A stretch of 14,550 nucleotides of DNA, taken from the NCBI GenBank assembly GCA_027035985.1, contig JALVTI010000001.1:1-14550 (forward strand), given 5' to 3'. Origin of the DNA: Aquificales bacterium. Lineage in GTDB: Bacteria; Aquificota; Aquificia; Aquificales; QOAS01. Positions 1 to 7,619 of the stretch are shown one piece after another. Both the position numbers and the translations under genes were made by a program. A model generated the notes under the pieces. That model had not been told where the DNA came from, searched no databases, and was given only the letters and a program-made list of their open reading frames with translations. The first letter of the stretch is position 1; each line of letters begins with the position of its first letter.

Positions 1-2
1 AT

Positions 3-119
3 GTAATTTTAGGCATTTCGGGAACGGTTGAATATATAAGTTTGATAAATAATGAACCTATGTTGGGGTTACCCTTTGGGGAAAAACCTTTAAAAGATGT
101 TGTATACATTTCAACTTAA
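3..119 (+). CDS. C-terminal end of an unidentified protein (partial)
   Basis: An open frame enters from the left edge and stops at TAA 117-119, giving 38 residues that end in KPLKDVVYIST. It has a mixed hydrophobic/charged pattern (GTVEYISLINNEPMLGLPF) like the tail of a globular protein. An internal ATG at 60-62 is unlikely to be the true start. I do not recognise the family. It lies 35 bp upstream of the Roadblock gene on the same strand, so the two could be co-transcribed. The stretch is short enough that a chance open frame cannot be excluded. Confidence 0.4.
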   Translation, partial: VILGISGTVEYISLINNEPMLGLPFGEKPLKDVVYIST

Positions 120-140
120 GTGGGCAAAAATTTAAATAAA

Positions 141-150
141 AGGAGGAAAG
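141..150 (+). promoter_or_regulatory. Strong Shine-Dalgarno fixing a GTG start
   Basis: AGGAGGAAAG lies four bases before GTG at 155-157. It is one of few strong Shine-Dalgarno matches in the window. It supports GTG as the start of the Roadblock gene, because no ATG occurs in a suitable position. Confidence 0.75.
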
Positions 151-154
151 AGTC

Positions 155-511
155 GTGGCTACAAAATTTAGACCGGTTTTAGAAAAATTGGTTAGAGATG
201 CTAATTTGGAGGGTGCCGTTTTAACCACTGCGGATGGTTTGCCGGTTGAAGCCGTTCTACCCGCGGGAATGTCGGAGGAGCGTCTAGCGGCTATGTCGGC
301 GGCTATTCTATCGCTGGGTGAGAGGGCGGTATTTGAACTCGAAAAAGGAGCCTTGGAACAGATTACCGTAAAATCGGAAAAAGGCTATGTTATTGTTACC
401 GGTATTGGAGATGAAGCGGTTTTAACCGTAATGGCGCCGGAAGATGCCAAGTTGGGATTGCTCTATTTGGAAATTAGAAAAGCGGCAAACGAATTGGCTA
501 AGTTGCTTTAA
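155..511 (+). CDS. Roadblock/LC7 domain protein (MglB-like)
   Basis: This is a 118-residue single-domain protein of the Roadblock/LC7 fold. These small dimeric proteins act as scaffolds or activators for Ras-like GTPases such as MglA, in motility, polarity or trafficking. Typical features visible are the opening helix (FRPVLEKLVRDANLEGAVLTTADGLPV, residues 5-31, in which the domain's GAVLTTADG strand-turn is clear), the helix MSEERLAAMSAAILSLGERA, and the strand pair ITVKSEKGYVIVTGIG. The start is GTG, set by a strong Shine-Dalgarno. The 3' end overlaps the convergent secF by 14 bp. No MglA-like GTPase is visible, so a partner could be encoded to the left or elsewhere. The family call is firm; the specific role is unknown. 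Confidence 0.85.
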   Translation: MATKFRPVLEKLVRDANLEGAVLTTADGLPVEAVLPAGMSEERLAAMSAAILSLGERAVFELEKGALEQITVKSEKGYVIVTGIGDEAVLTVMAPEDAKLGLLYLEIRKAANELAKLL

Positions 512-1388
512 TATTTCCCTTTATCCTTTTTGAAAGGAAGTTAGAGATATCTAAAAGTAGGGAAGAGGCCACAAATACGGAGGAATAAGTTCCAACGGCT
601 ATTCCTATAAGAAATGCAAACGCAATATTTGAAAGCATATCTCCGCCAAAAATAAAGAGAACAAATGCTACTGCAAAGGTGGTCAAAGAAGTCATTAGGG
701 TCCTGGATAGGGTTTCATTTATTGAAATATTTATAACCTCTTTAAGAGGGGTTGCCGGTCTCATTTTGAGATTTTCCCGTATACGGTCGAAAACTACGAC
801 GGTATCGGTAACGGAATAACCAGCAACGGTTAATAGGGCACCCATAACTTCAAGATTTACTTCCCTAAATGTTAGGGAATAGGCTCCAAGTGTAACGATA
901 ATATCGTGAAATAGGGCTAATAAAGCGGTAAGAGCCCACATAGGTTTAAATCTAAAACCCAAATATAGGGTGATAAGCAGTAAAGCGCTCAATATAGCGT
1001 AAATCGCTTTGGTTTTTAGTTCCGAACTAAAAACAGCTCCTATCATTTCAAATCTTACGAGTTTTGCACCCTTCAATTTTTCCAACAAAATTTGTTCTAT
1101 TTTTTTAACGGGTTGGTCTAATCGAACTTTGACAATAATATGACCTTCTTTGGTTTCCTGAACGAGGAAACTTTTGAAACCGTATCCCTTTAGAAGTTCC
1201 TTTATCTTTTCCTCACTAACTGGTTTGGGAGGTGCTATTTCTATAACGTAACCTCCGGTGAAATCTAAACCGAGATTTAAACCTCTAAATTGGATTAGGA
1301 AAAGGCTACCCAGTACCAAAAATAGGGAGAGGATATAAGTTTTAAATCGAAAATCCATAAATGGGATGTTTTTGGGAAGTTTTACCAT
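498..1388 (-). CDS. secF: Protein translocase subunit SecF
   Basis: SecF is an inner-membrane RND-type protein that, with SecD, uses the proton gradient to help SecYEG export proteins. From the ATG at 1388 it has 296 residues; an extension to TTG at 1400 would give 300. Numbered from that TTG, the sequence shows a first membrane segment (about 21-37), the conserved GLDFTGG (44-50), a periplasmic domain (about 55-130), and five further membrane helices (about 133-285). It also has the family motif GYSVTDTVVVFDRIREN (194-210), with Thr where many homologues have Asn. It is the last gene of the phoH operon, starting 0-12 bp after the HD-domain gene. secD is not adjacent, which is unusual. The tail overlaps the Roadblock gene. 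Confidence 0.95.
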   Translation of the reverse strand: MVKLPKNIPFMDFRFKTYILSLFLVLGSLFLIQFRGLNLGLDFTGGYVIEIAPPKPVSEEKIKELLKGYGFKSFLVQETKEGHIIVKVRLDQPVKKIEQILLEKLKGAKLVRFEMIGAVFSSELKTKAIYAILSALLLITLYLGFRFKPMWALTALLALFHDIIVTLGAYSLTFREVNLEVMGALLTVAGYSVTDTVVVFDRIRENLKMRPATPLKEVINISINETLSRTLMTSLTTFAVAFVLFIFGGDMLSNIAFAFLIGIAVGTYSSVFVASSLLLDISNFLSKRIKGNIKAT

Positions 1389-1400
1389 TAAAGTCTGCAA

Positions 1401-2789
1401 TTATACATTTCTAACCCTTTTAGGTTTTTCCGGGTAGCGTATCCTCTCGTGGTAATAGGAAAGTAAAAGCTCCGTTAAAAGTTTTTTTATTTTTTCCAAC
1501 TCCTCAGGAGAAAAGTTTACCTCTTTCAGTTGACCCTCTTCCAAAAGAAGATTTAAGGCTTTATTTACCGTCTTTTTGATATCTTCGGCTGTAGGATTTT
1601 TTAATGCCCTAACCATAGCTTCAACAGTATCGGCTATCATTACGATGGCAGTTTCCCTACTTTGCGGAATGGGTCCCGGATAACGAAACTTTTCCTCTGA
1701 AAGATTTGGATTTTCCTCGAGGGCTTTGTAATAAAAGTATTTAATTAGCTTAGTTCCTTGATGTTCCGGAATAAAACTAATAATTTCCTCCGGGAGTTTA
1801 TATTTCTTAGCCAAAGAAATACCTTCTCCGACGTGATTTTTTATTATAGAGGCACTTACTTCGGGTTTTAGATTTTTGTGGGGGTTTTCTCCGTTAACAT
1901 TTTCAATGAAGTATTGGGGATTTATCAGTTTACCGATATCGTGAAACATAGCACCGACCCGCGTTAAAAGGGGGTCGGCTCCCAATTTACGCGCCAGGGT
2001 TTCCGAAAGGAGTGAAACCATTACCGAATGGTGGTAAGTTCCGGGAGCCCGCAACATCATTTCCTCCATCAGGGGATTGGATAAATTTGCCAATTTTTCT
2101 AACTTCTCGTCGCTATACATGTGGGGAAAGAGGTCTAGAGATTTTTGCAGACCAAAAACCAAGAGAATAACGGTAAATACCGATATAGCATAAATGATGG
2201 GAAGCTCCCAAAGTTTATGAGGTGCTATTTGTATCCACTTCCCCATTAAAATAGCGGCAAAGACAATGTTTCCCGCCAAAACACCTAGTATTTCGGAAAT
2301 AGTATCCCTCCGCCGACCGTAAAGGTCGGCGGCTACAATATTTCCCAAAATAAAACCTACCAAGGTATACGGGTCGGGTTGGGCGAAAAGTAAGGTAATA
2401 GCTACTATTAATAGAATTGGAAAAATGTTTTCTCTTCTAATAAAGGTTTTTAAAAGAATTCCTACAGATGTTCCTACCAATAAAAGATAATAAGCTTCGT
2501 TAAAGGGTTTTAGTTTAAAGGGGTCGTAAACGGAAATTATTTTTGCGAGAAGTATCAAAAGGGAAAAAGTTAATACTAAAGTTGTAGCCGTTTTTTTATT
2601 TTTTGGAAGGTAGCCGATAACTTTTTTTTCGACATACAGAAGAGTAAGACTTAAAAAAGTCCAAAAAATGGGCAAATATTTCCAATCCTCCAGGTGGAAG
2701 ATTATTAGTAAGCTCCATAAAAAGGATAGTGAGAAGAGGAAACCTTTTCCGGCGAGATTGTTAACTTTGTTCCTCTTTGGGTGTCGCAT
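1401..2789 (-). CDS. Membrane-anchored HD-domain phosphohydrolase (PgpH-like)
   Basis: The protein has about 462 residues and belongs to the membrane HDIG family, whose best-known member PgpH hydrolyses cyclic di-AMP. The N-terminal half (about residues 15-215) is a run of seven or eight hydrophobic segments. The C-terminal half is a cytoplasmic HD domain with YHHS (252-255), HDIGK (283-287), NHVGEG (318-323), EHQGT (342-346) and IADTVEA (385-391), the expected His/Asp metal ligands. The large extracellular domain of full-length PgpH between the first two membrane helices is missing, so ligand sensing must differ. ATG at 2789, preceded by AGAAAGAG, is preferred over TTG at 2810. It overlaps the 3' end of phoH by 29 bp. 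The cyclic di-AMP substrate is inferred from family only. Confidence 0.85.
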   Translation of the reverse strand: MRHPKRNKVNNLAGKGFLFSLSFLWSLLIIFHLEDWKYLPIFWTFLSLTLLYVEKKVIGYLPKNKKTATTLVLTFSLLILLAKIISVYDPFKLKPFNEAYYLLLVGTSVGILLKTFIRRENIFPILLIVAITLLFAQPDPYTLVGFILGNIVAADLYGRRRDTISEILGVLAGNIVFAAILMGKWIQIAPHKLWELPIIYAISVFTVILLVFGLQKSLDLFPHMYSDEKLEKLANLSNPLMEEMMLRAPGTYHHSVMVSLLSETLARKLGADPLLTRVGAMFHDIGKLINPQYFIENVNGENPHKNLKPEVSASIIKNHVGEGISLAKKYKLPEEIISFIPEHQGTKLIKYFYYKALEENPNLSEEKFRYPGPIPQSRETAIVMIADTVEAMVRALKNPTAEDIKKTVNKALNLLLEEGQLKEVNFSPEELEKIKKLLTELLLSYYHERIRYPEKPKRVRNV

Positions 2790-3783
2790 CTGACTCTTTC
2801 TGTTTCTCAAAGTGCTCGTAAGCCTGTATTATTTTCTGCACTATAGGGTGTCTAACCACGTCCTCTTTACGGAACTCGACAAAGCCTATTCCCTCTATAC
2901 CCTTTAGCACCCTCATAGCGTCAATAAGACCGGAATCCCTCTTTTTGGGGAGGTCTATTTGCGTTACGTCGCCGGTGATGACCGCCTTCGAACCGAAACC
3001 AATACGGGTGAGGAACATCTTCATCTGTTCCCGTGTGGTGTTTTGGGCTTCATCCAAAATGATAAAGGCGTCGTTGAGGGTTCTACCCCTCATGAAGGCT
3101 AGGGGTGCTATTTCTATAACCCCCTTTTCGAGGAGGTAGTTAGCCTTATCGAAATCCACCATATCGTATAGCGCGTCGTATAGGGGGGTTAGGTAGGGGT
3201 GAACCTTCTCCGCTATGGAACCGGGCAGGAACCCCAACTTCTCACCCGCCTCCACCGCCGGACGGGTCAGTATAATTTTGGAAATTTTGTTGTCCTTTAG
3301 GTATTTGAGCGCCATAGCCATCGCCAGGTAGGTTTTACCCGTTCCGGCGGGACCTATACCGAAAACGATATCGTTCTCCTTTATAGCCTTTATATAGGCT
3401 TTCTGAGAAGGCGTTTTGGGAACTATAGCCTTCTTGCGGTGGGTGATAAGTATAACCTCTTCTCCCTCCGGAGTCTCCTCACCTTTTCCATTCCCGCGCG
3501 TTGGTTGTTCAATTTCCTCCAACTCGCGAAGATATTTTTTTGCCTCTTCCCTGACCTGTGCGGCGTTGAGATGTCTTTTGGGAACCTCTTTAAGCATCTT
3601 CCGGAGGAAGGAGGTGAATTTTTTGACCTTATCGGGGTCTCCCTTTACTATAACCTCCGTTCCGCGGGCTATAACCCTTACACCGAAGAGGTCGGCGAAG
3701 AATTTGAGGTTTTCGTCCGCCCTTCCCACAATCGCGAAAAACTTTTCGTCAAAACTTCCCAAATCTATCCTTTCCTCTATCAT
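2761..3783 (-). CDS. phoH: PhoH-family ATPase
   Basis: A 340-residue PhoH/YbeZ protein, a P-loop ATPase linked to RNA metabolism and 16S rRNA maturation with YbeY. Residues below are counted from the ATG at 3783. An N-terminal KH-like region (about 15-65) precedes the core. The core has Walker A GPAGTGKT (144-151), RPAVEAGEKLGFLPG (about 174-188), Walker B ILDEAQN (242-248), the sensor-like TGDVTQID and the closing VVRHPIVQKII. Length matches the family. A GAGGAGGG ribosome site lies two to three bases before the ATG, which is tight. It heads the phoH / HD-phosphohydrolase / secF operon. The phoH-pgpH order is common in bacteria, but ybeY, which normally follows, is absent here. Confidence 0.95.
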   Translation of the reverse strand: MIEERIDLGSFDEKFFAIVGRADENLKFFADLFGVRVIARGTEVIVKGDPDKVKKFTSFLRKMLKEVPKRHLNAAQVREEAKKYLRELEEIEQPTRGNGKGEETPEGEEVILITHRKKAIVPKTPSQKAYIKAIKENDIVFGIGPAGTGKTYLAMAMALKYLKDNKISKIILTRPAVEAGEKLGFLPGSIAEKVHPYLTPLYDALYDMVDFDKANYLLEKGVIEIAPLAFMRGRTLNDAFIILDEAQNTTREQMKMFLTRIGFGSKAVITGDVTQIDLPKKRDSGLIDAMRVLKGIEGIGFVEFRKEDVVRHPIVQKIIQAYEHFEKQKESDATPKEEQS

Positions 3784-3805
3784 TGCCCTCCTCAATCAAA
3801 TATAG

Positions 3806-3828
3806 TTTCCAAAAGGAAATTAATTTCC
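3806..3828. promoter_or_regulatory. Palindromic candidate operator between phoH and cstA
   Basis: GGAAATTAATTTCC (3815-3828) is a perfect 14-bp palindrome. With TTTCC at 3806-3810 it gives three alternating half-sites, TTTCC-AAAA-GGAAA-TTAA-TTTCC. A wider symmetric pair, CTCAAT (3791-3796) and ATTGAG (3830-3835), flanks it. The element sits in the 104-bp divergent spacer, closer to phoH. Its form fits a transcription-factor site, but no cognate regulator can be named. Confidence 0.45.
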
Positions 3829-3887
3829 AATTGAGCTTTTCGGCGGCTATTAATTCGCAACCTACACCCACTTATCCTAAAATTTTT

Positions 3888-5660
3888 ATGAACACCACGC
3901 TCCTAATACTTTTTGGCTTAATAGCCCTATTTCTCGGTTACAAGTTTTACGGGGGGCTTATAGAGCGGAAAATTGCGGAGCCCGACGACAGCAGACCGAC
4001 CCCAGCCCACGAGAAGTTTGACGGGTTGGACTACGTTCCCGCCAATAAGTGGGTTTTGCTCGGACACCACTTCGCATCCATAGCGGGGGCGGGTCCTATT
4101 ATCGGTCCCATCTTGGCGGCCAGTTTATACGGTTGGCTACCCGCTCTTTTGTGGATTGTTTTCGGCGGTATATTTATGGGGGCTGTCCACGACTACCTGG
4201 CGCTGGTAAGCTCGGTAAAGGAGAGAGGGGCTTCGATAGTAAAAATCGCCGAAAAGAGTATCTCGCCCCTCGCCAAAAACCTATTTTCGGTCTTTCTCTT
4301 TATAGCCCTCTCCCTCGTTGTTGGCGTTTTTGCGGTGGTTACGGCGAAAACCTTTATTAAACAACCGGAACTTGTTCTCCCGAGTTTTGGACTCATTTTG
4401 GTCGCCATTTTCGTCGGAACCCTCATTTACCGCTTTGGGGTCAACGTTTGGTTAGCCGCCTTTATAGGGTTTTTCTCCCTCCTCGCCCTCCTGTGGTTGG
4501 GTTACAAAATTCCCATCACCATCGGTGTCCCCTACACACCCAACCACGATTATTGGGTTTCCATAACCTTACCCTCTTTTGGTCTTAGCCCCTTTATTGC
4601 CTGGACGCTTCTACTACTCGCCTACGCCTTTATAGCTTCGGTAACCCCTGTCTGGGTTTTGCTCCAACCGAGGGACTTTTTGGCAACCTTCCAACTGATT
4701 TTTGGGCTGCTACTGGGCGTTTTTGGCGCCCTTTTGGCGGGTGCAACCCTAAAAGCCCCCGCTTTGGCGGGCTTACATCTAACCGACAAACCGCTTTGGC
4801 CCTTCATGTTCGTTATAATTGCTTGCGGTGCGATAAGCGGTTTTCACTCCCTCGTGGCGTCGGGAACAACCTCTAAACAGTTGGACAAGGAGAGCGACGC
4901 AAAACTGGTGGGTTTCGGCGGTATGCTTCTCGAAAGCTTGCTGGCACTGGTAGCCCTGCTCTCGGTTACGGCGGGTCTCTACTGGCTTTCGAAACCCCAA
5001 GGGGTTGAGGGCTTTGTTTTCCAAGACCTGCTTAAGCAGTCGCCCATTCTCGCCTTCGGGTACGGCTACGGCGAGCTGGTCGCCCAGGGGTTGCCCTTTA
5101 TAGGCTTTGCGGTAGCCTCCTTTTTCGGAATGATGATGCTAAACGCCTTTGTCATGACCACCCTCGACAGTGCGAGCCGTATCAACCGACTAATCTTTAC
5201 CGACCTAACCGGTATTAGGAACAAGTACATCGCATCCTTGGCGGGGATACTTATAGGCGCCTTCTTCGCACTCACCAACGCCTGGACTATTATCTGGCCC
5301 GTATTCGGTAGCGCCAACCAGCTCATAGCCGCGCTTACCCTAATAGTTTTGACCGCCTACCTCATCGGAATTCGGAAACCAACCAAATATACCGCCATTC
5401 CGGCGGTGTTTATGACCCTTACAACGGTTTCCATTCTGATATTCCAAACCGTTAAGTTCGCCGCTGATGGCAAATACGCCCTTTCCGTGGTGGCTTTTGT
5501 TTTGTTTTTATTGGCTTTGTTAATTCTTAGGGAGTCCTATAAGGTGTTTTCCGTTTACTACAACCTTCCCGAGGTAAAAATCTCTAAAACCGAAAAAGTA
5601 TTTGCGGGGTTGTTTATTCTACTCTTTCTTATCCTCGGAAAGGCGCTTTTTTCCTTTTAA
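3888..5660 (+). CDS. cstA: CstA-family carbon starvation transporter
   Basis: A 590-residue polytopic membrane protein of the CstA/BtsT family. Members import pyruvate or small peptides with protons or cations. Family sequences visible are GHHFASIAGAGPIIGPILAA (59-78), GAVHDY (98-103), VASGTTSKQLDKE, TTLDSASRINRLIFTDL and FGSANQLIAALT, with many hydrophobic helices throughout. It is shorter than E. coli CstA (about 700) but normal for compact homologues. The start is ATG 3888: the 35 codons open upstream are Ser/Gln-rich, non-hydrophobic and lie in the promoter spacer. No Shine-Dalgarno precedes it; TATCCT nine bases before ATG could be a -10 box. It is followed 12 bp later by kdtA. Substrate cannot be decided from sequence. 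Confidence 0.93.
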   Translation: MNTTLLILFGLIALFLGYKFYGGLIERKIAEPDDSRPTPAHEKFDGLDYVPANKWVLLGHHFASIAGAGPIIGPILAASLYGWLPALLWIVFGGIFMGAVHDYLALVSSVKERGASIVKIAEKSISPLAKNLFSVFLFIALSLVVGVFAVVTAKTFIKQPELVLPSFGLILVAIFVGTLIYRFGVNVWLAAFIGFFSLLALLWLGYKIPITIGVPYTPNHDYWVSITLPSFGLSPFIAWTLLLLAYAFIASVTPVWVLLQPRDFLATFQLIFGLLLGVFGALLAGATLKAPALAGLHLTDKPLWPFMFVIIACGAISGFHSLVASGTTSKQLDKESDAKLVGFGGMLLESLLALVALLSVTAGLYWLSKPQGVEGFVFQDLLKQSPILAFGYGYGELVAQGLPFIGFAVASFFGMMMLNAFVMTTLDSASRINRLIFTDLTGIRNKYIASLAGILIGAFFALTNAWTIIWPVFGSANQLIAALTLIVLTAYLIGIRKPTKYTAIPAVFMTLTTVSILIFQTVKFAADGKYALSVVAFVLFLLALLILRESYKVFSVYYNLPEVKISKTEKVFAGLFILLFLILGKALFSF

Positions 5661-5672
5661 ATTCTCCCTCTT

Positions 5673-6761
5673 ATGGCTCTTATTTGGGTTCATACCCCGA
5701 GCGTTGGGGAGTATATTACCGCAACCCCTCTTCTAAAGTACTTAAAAGAACAAAACCACAAGTTGTTGATTACATACTCCTCTCCCCGCGCAAGAGATTT
5801 CATGGAAAAACAAACATTGGGTGATGTTTACATTCACTTACCTATTTGGGGATTGGTTTTTGGTTATTCCGTTAGAAGTTTGATAAAGAAATTCAATCCT
5901 CAAGCACTGATTTTGGTAGAAAGCGATAGATATCCATCCCTTTCGGGAGTAGAAATTTCGAGAAAAATAGTAATAAATGCCCGCATAAGCGGGAAGAGTT
6001 TTAAGTTCCTAAAAACTTTCAGGTTCCTTTATGGGAAGTTATTTGAAAATTTCGATAAAATCCTGTGTAAAGATGAAGAGACACGTAAAAAATTTATAGA
6101 ATTGGGGGTTTCTCCTGCGAGATTAAAAGTTTGTGGAAATCTAAAGGTGGTATTTAATCCTACCGTTAAAAGTGCCGATATTTTTCTCAAAAATCAAAAG
6201 GAGGTTTTAGTGGCGGGGAGCACCCACCGAGGTGAGGAGGAGATAATTTTTTCCGCCTTTGGGAAGGTAAAGAAAGCGTTTCCTCAAGCGGTATTGGTTG
6301 TGGCACCGAGACACATCAGGAGGTCTAAGGAAGTTTATAAACTCGCAAAGGAAAAATTCCCTAATTTAAAAGTTTCATTGCGCACCGAAGTAAAAGGTTA
6401 TTACGATGGGGACATCTTAATCGTCGATACTTTAGGCGAATTGATTCACTTTTACAAACTATCTACGGTTTCCTTTGTTGGGGGTAGTCTCGTCCCCGTA
6501 GGTGGACACAATTTATTGGAACCCGCCTATTTTGGGAAACCGGTTCTATTTGGACCTTATGTGGAAAAGTTTGCCGATTTGGTCGAACTCCTAGAGGCTT
6601 TAAATCTCGCCTTTCCCGTTAAGGGTGAAAAAGACTTTTCGGAGACCGTTATAAGGTTATTTAAAAATCCTCCCCCTCCAAAAGGGGATTTAAAGGAAAT
6701 TTCAAAGAGAGTGTTGGACTGTTATACATCGGAATTGGAACAACTCCTGAAGGACTTGTAA
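5673..6761 (+). CDS. waaA: 3-deoxy-D-manno-octulosonic acid (Kdo) transferase
   Basis: WaaA/KdtA transfers Kdo from CMP-Kdo to lipid A precursor, the first core step of lipopolysaccharide, so the cell has an LPS outer membrane. The 362-residue GT-B enzyme shows HTPSVGE with the likely catalytic Glu13, VESDRYPSL with Glu83, NARISGKS, AGSTHRGEEE (181-190), APRHIRR and the donor-site GGHNLLEP (277-284). Many homologues have about 420 residues with an N-terminal membrane segment. Here the protein opens directly on the first Rossmann strand. An in-frame stop (the cstA TAA) 12 bp upstream rules out an extension. No Shine-Dalgarno precedes ATG. The gene is visibly more A+T-rich than cstA. Its end lies 3 bp from the convergent MOSC gene. 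Confidence 0.93.
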   Translation: MALIWVHTPSVGEYITATPLLKYLKEQNHKLLITYSSPRARDFMEKQTLGDVYIHLPIWGLVFGYSVRSLIKKFNPQALILVESDRYPSLSGVEISRKIVINARISGKSFKFLKTFRFLYGKLFENFDKILCKDEETRKKFIELGVSPARLKVCGNLKVVFNPTVKSADIFLKNQKEVLVAGSTHRGEEEIIFSAFGKVKKAFPQAVLVVAPRHIRRSKEVYKLAKEKFPNLKVSLRTEVKGYYDGDILIVDTLGELIHFYKLSTVSFVGGSLVPVGGHNLLEPAYFGKPVLFGPYVEKFADLVELLEALNLAFPVKGEKDFSETVIRLFKNPPPPKGDLKEISKRVLDCYTSELEQLLKDL

Positions 6762-6764
6762 AAA

Positions 6765-7562
6765 TTAATCCTTTCCAAGGAGTTCGAACTTATCGCCCAC
6801 CCGCAAGGTTTTCCCAGCCTCCGTTTGAGGGATTATCGTGTTTACCGTCAGCCTGTAATAGGTGTCGAATCTGCTCCTCTCCGCCCAAGGGGGTAAGGTT
6901 TTCTTTCTTAGCTCCTCAAAGCGTTTCCTGAAGTCCTTTAGCTCCTCACCCGTAAGGGGGTTTCTAACCGGTATGGGACACCTGCGACAGGGGTTTACAC
7001 CGCCTATCTTTACATCCCCTATGCGGAACCATACGATTTGACCCTTTTTGCCGTAAAGTCTGTCCTCCCAAAAGGGGGGTAGGTCTTCCCCGTCCAGTTC
7101 GAGGTTTGTCCTAAAGCGGAGGCGGCTCTCATTCTCGTCTATACCGAACCACCTGCCCACCTCGACAATTGTGGGGTGCGCTACGACGGTGGGACCGTAA
7201 GCCTCGAGGTCGTCGGGAAAGCCCCTGAAGGTGTCCTCCCTAAACTCCACCCCATACCCCAAAATGTCGGAAATGAATTTTTCTATCTCCCCCTTTTGGG
7301 AGAATTTGAAGCCCCTCTCCAACCCCCGGTAGTTGAAAATAACCTCTCCCTTTTTGAGGTCGTAATAAGACCTTATCCCGTAAAGGGTTTTCTCCCACTT
7401 TTTAGAAACCACCTTCCCGTCCGATTTGCGGAAAAAGGCGAAACGCCTATCCCACTCTAGCGACCCGCCGGGGCTAACTCTCGCCTCCTCCACCTCAACG
7501 GGGTCGAGGGACTTTATGGGAAAGAGCAGGATTTTGTGCAGGTAAATAGCCATAACTTCCAT
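6765..7562 (-). CDS. MOSC domain protein (YcbX/mARC-like)
   Basis: A 265-residue protein with an N-terminal MOSC beta-barrel (IYLHKILLFPIKSLDPVEVEEA, about 6-27, then WDRRFAF) and a C-terminal MOSC domain. The latter has RFRTNLELDG (149-158), PFWEDRL, the PCRRC motif (Cys192, Cys195), IPVRNPLTGE and VGDKFELL. MOSC proteins bind molybdenum cofactor and can reduce N-hydroxylated or sulfurated compounds; YcbX and mARC are known examples. The PCxRC cysteine is the expected molybdenum ligand. The open frame runs upstream to 7781, but those 73 codons are antisense to the next gene and lack MOSC character. ATG 7562 is chosen; ATG 7553 is an alternative. No molybdopterin genes are nearby, so the substrate is unknown. 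Confidence 0.85.
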   Translation of the reverse strand: MEVMAIYLHKILLFPIKSLDPVEVEEARVSPGGSLEWDRRFAFFRKSDGKVVSKKWEKTLYGIRSYYDLKKGEVIFNYRGLERGFKFSQKGEIEKFISDILGYGVEFREDTFRGFPDDLEAYGPTVVAHPTIVEVGRWFGIDENESRLRFRTNLELDGEDLPPFWEDRLYGKKGQIVWFRIGDVKIGGVNPCRRCPIPVRNPLTGEELKDFRKRFEELRKKTLPPWAERSRFDTYYRLTVNTIIPQTEAGKTLRVGDKFELLGKD

Positions 7563-7584
7563 TTTTAACCCAACCGTTGGCATC

Positions 7585-7601
7585 CCCCGCCTACGGCGGG
7601 G
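7585..7601. repeat. G+C-rich perfect palindrome between divergent genes
   Basis: CCCCGCC-TAC-GGCGGGG has a 7-bp perfect stem and three-base centre in the 57-bp spacer between the MOSC gene and the coiled-coil gene. Its centre is 31 bp from the MOSC ATG (7562) and 27 bp from the ATG at 7620. A/T-rich stretches flank it on both sides, including CTTTAAATTATTTAA on the right. TTGGCA at 7577-7582 resembles a -35 box but would need an overlong spacer. Operator, insulator or 5' leader hairpin are all possible. Confidence 0.6.
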
Positions 7602-7619
7602 CTTTAAATTATTTAATGG

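Noticed and set aside
3416..3834. Two long plus-strand frames opposite phoH (3416-3805, 3439-3834)
   Set aside because: They mirror the codon pattern of phoH, have Ser/Arg/Phe-rich shadow composition and no recognisable domain.
3783..3887. 35-codon upstream extension of cstA
   Set aside because: It overlaps the phoH start and the promoter spacer and is not hydrophobic. CstA homologues begin at the first membrane helix after ATG 3888.
6669..6692. CCCC/GGGG hairpin in waaA as a regulatory element
   Set aside because: It lies inside coding sequence for PPPPKGDL. Proline and glycine/lysine codons produce such runs by themselves.
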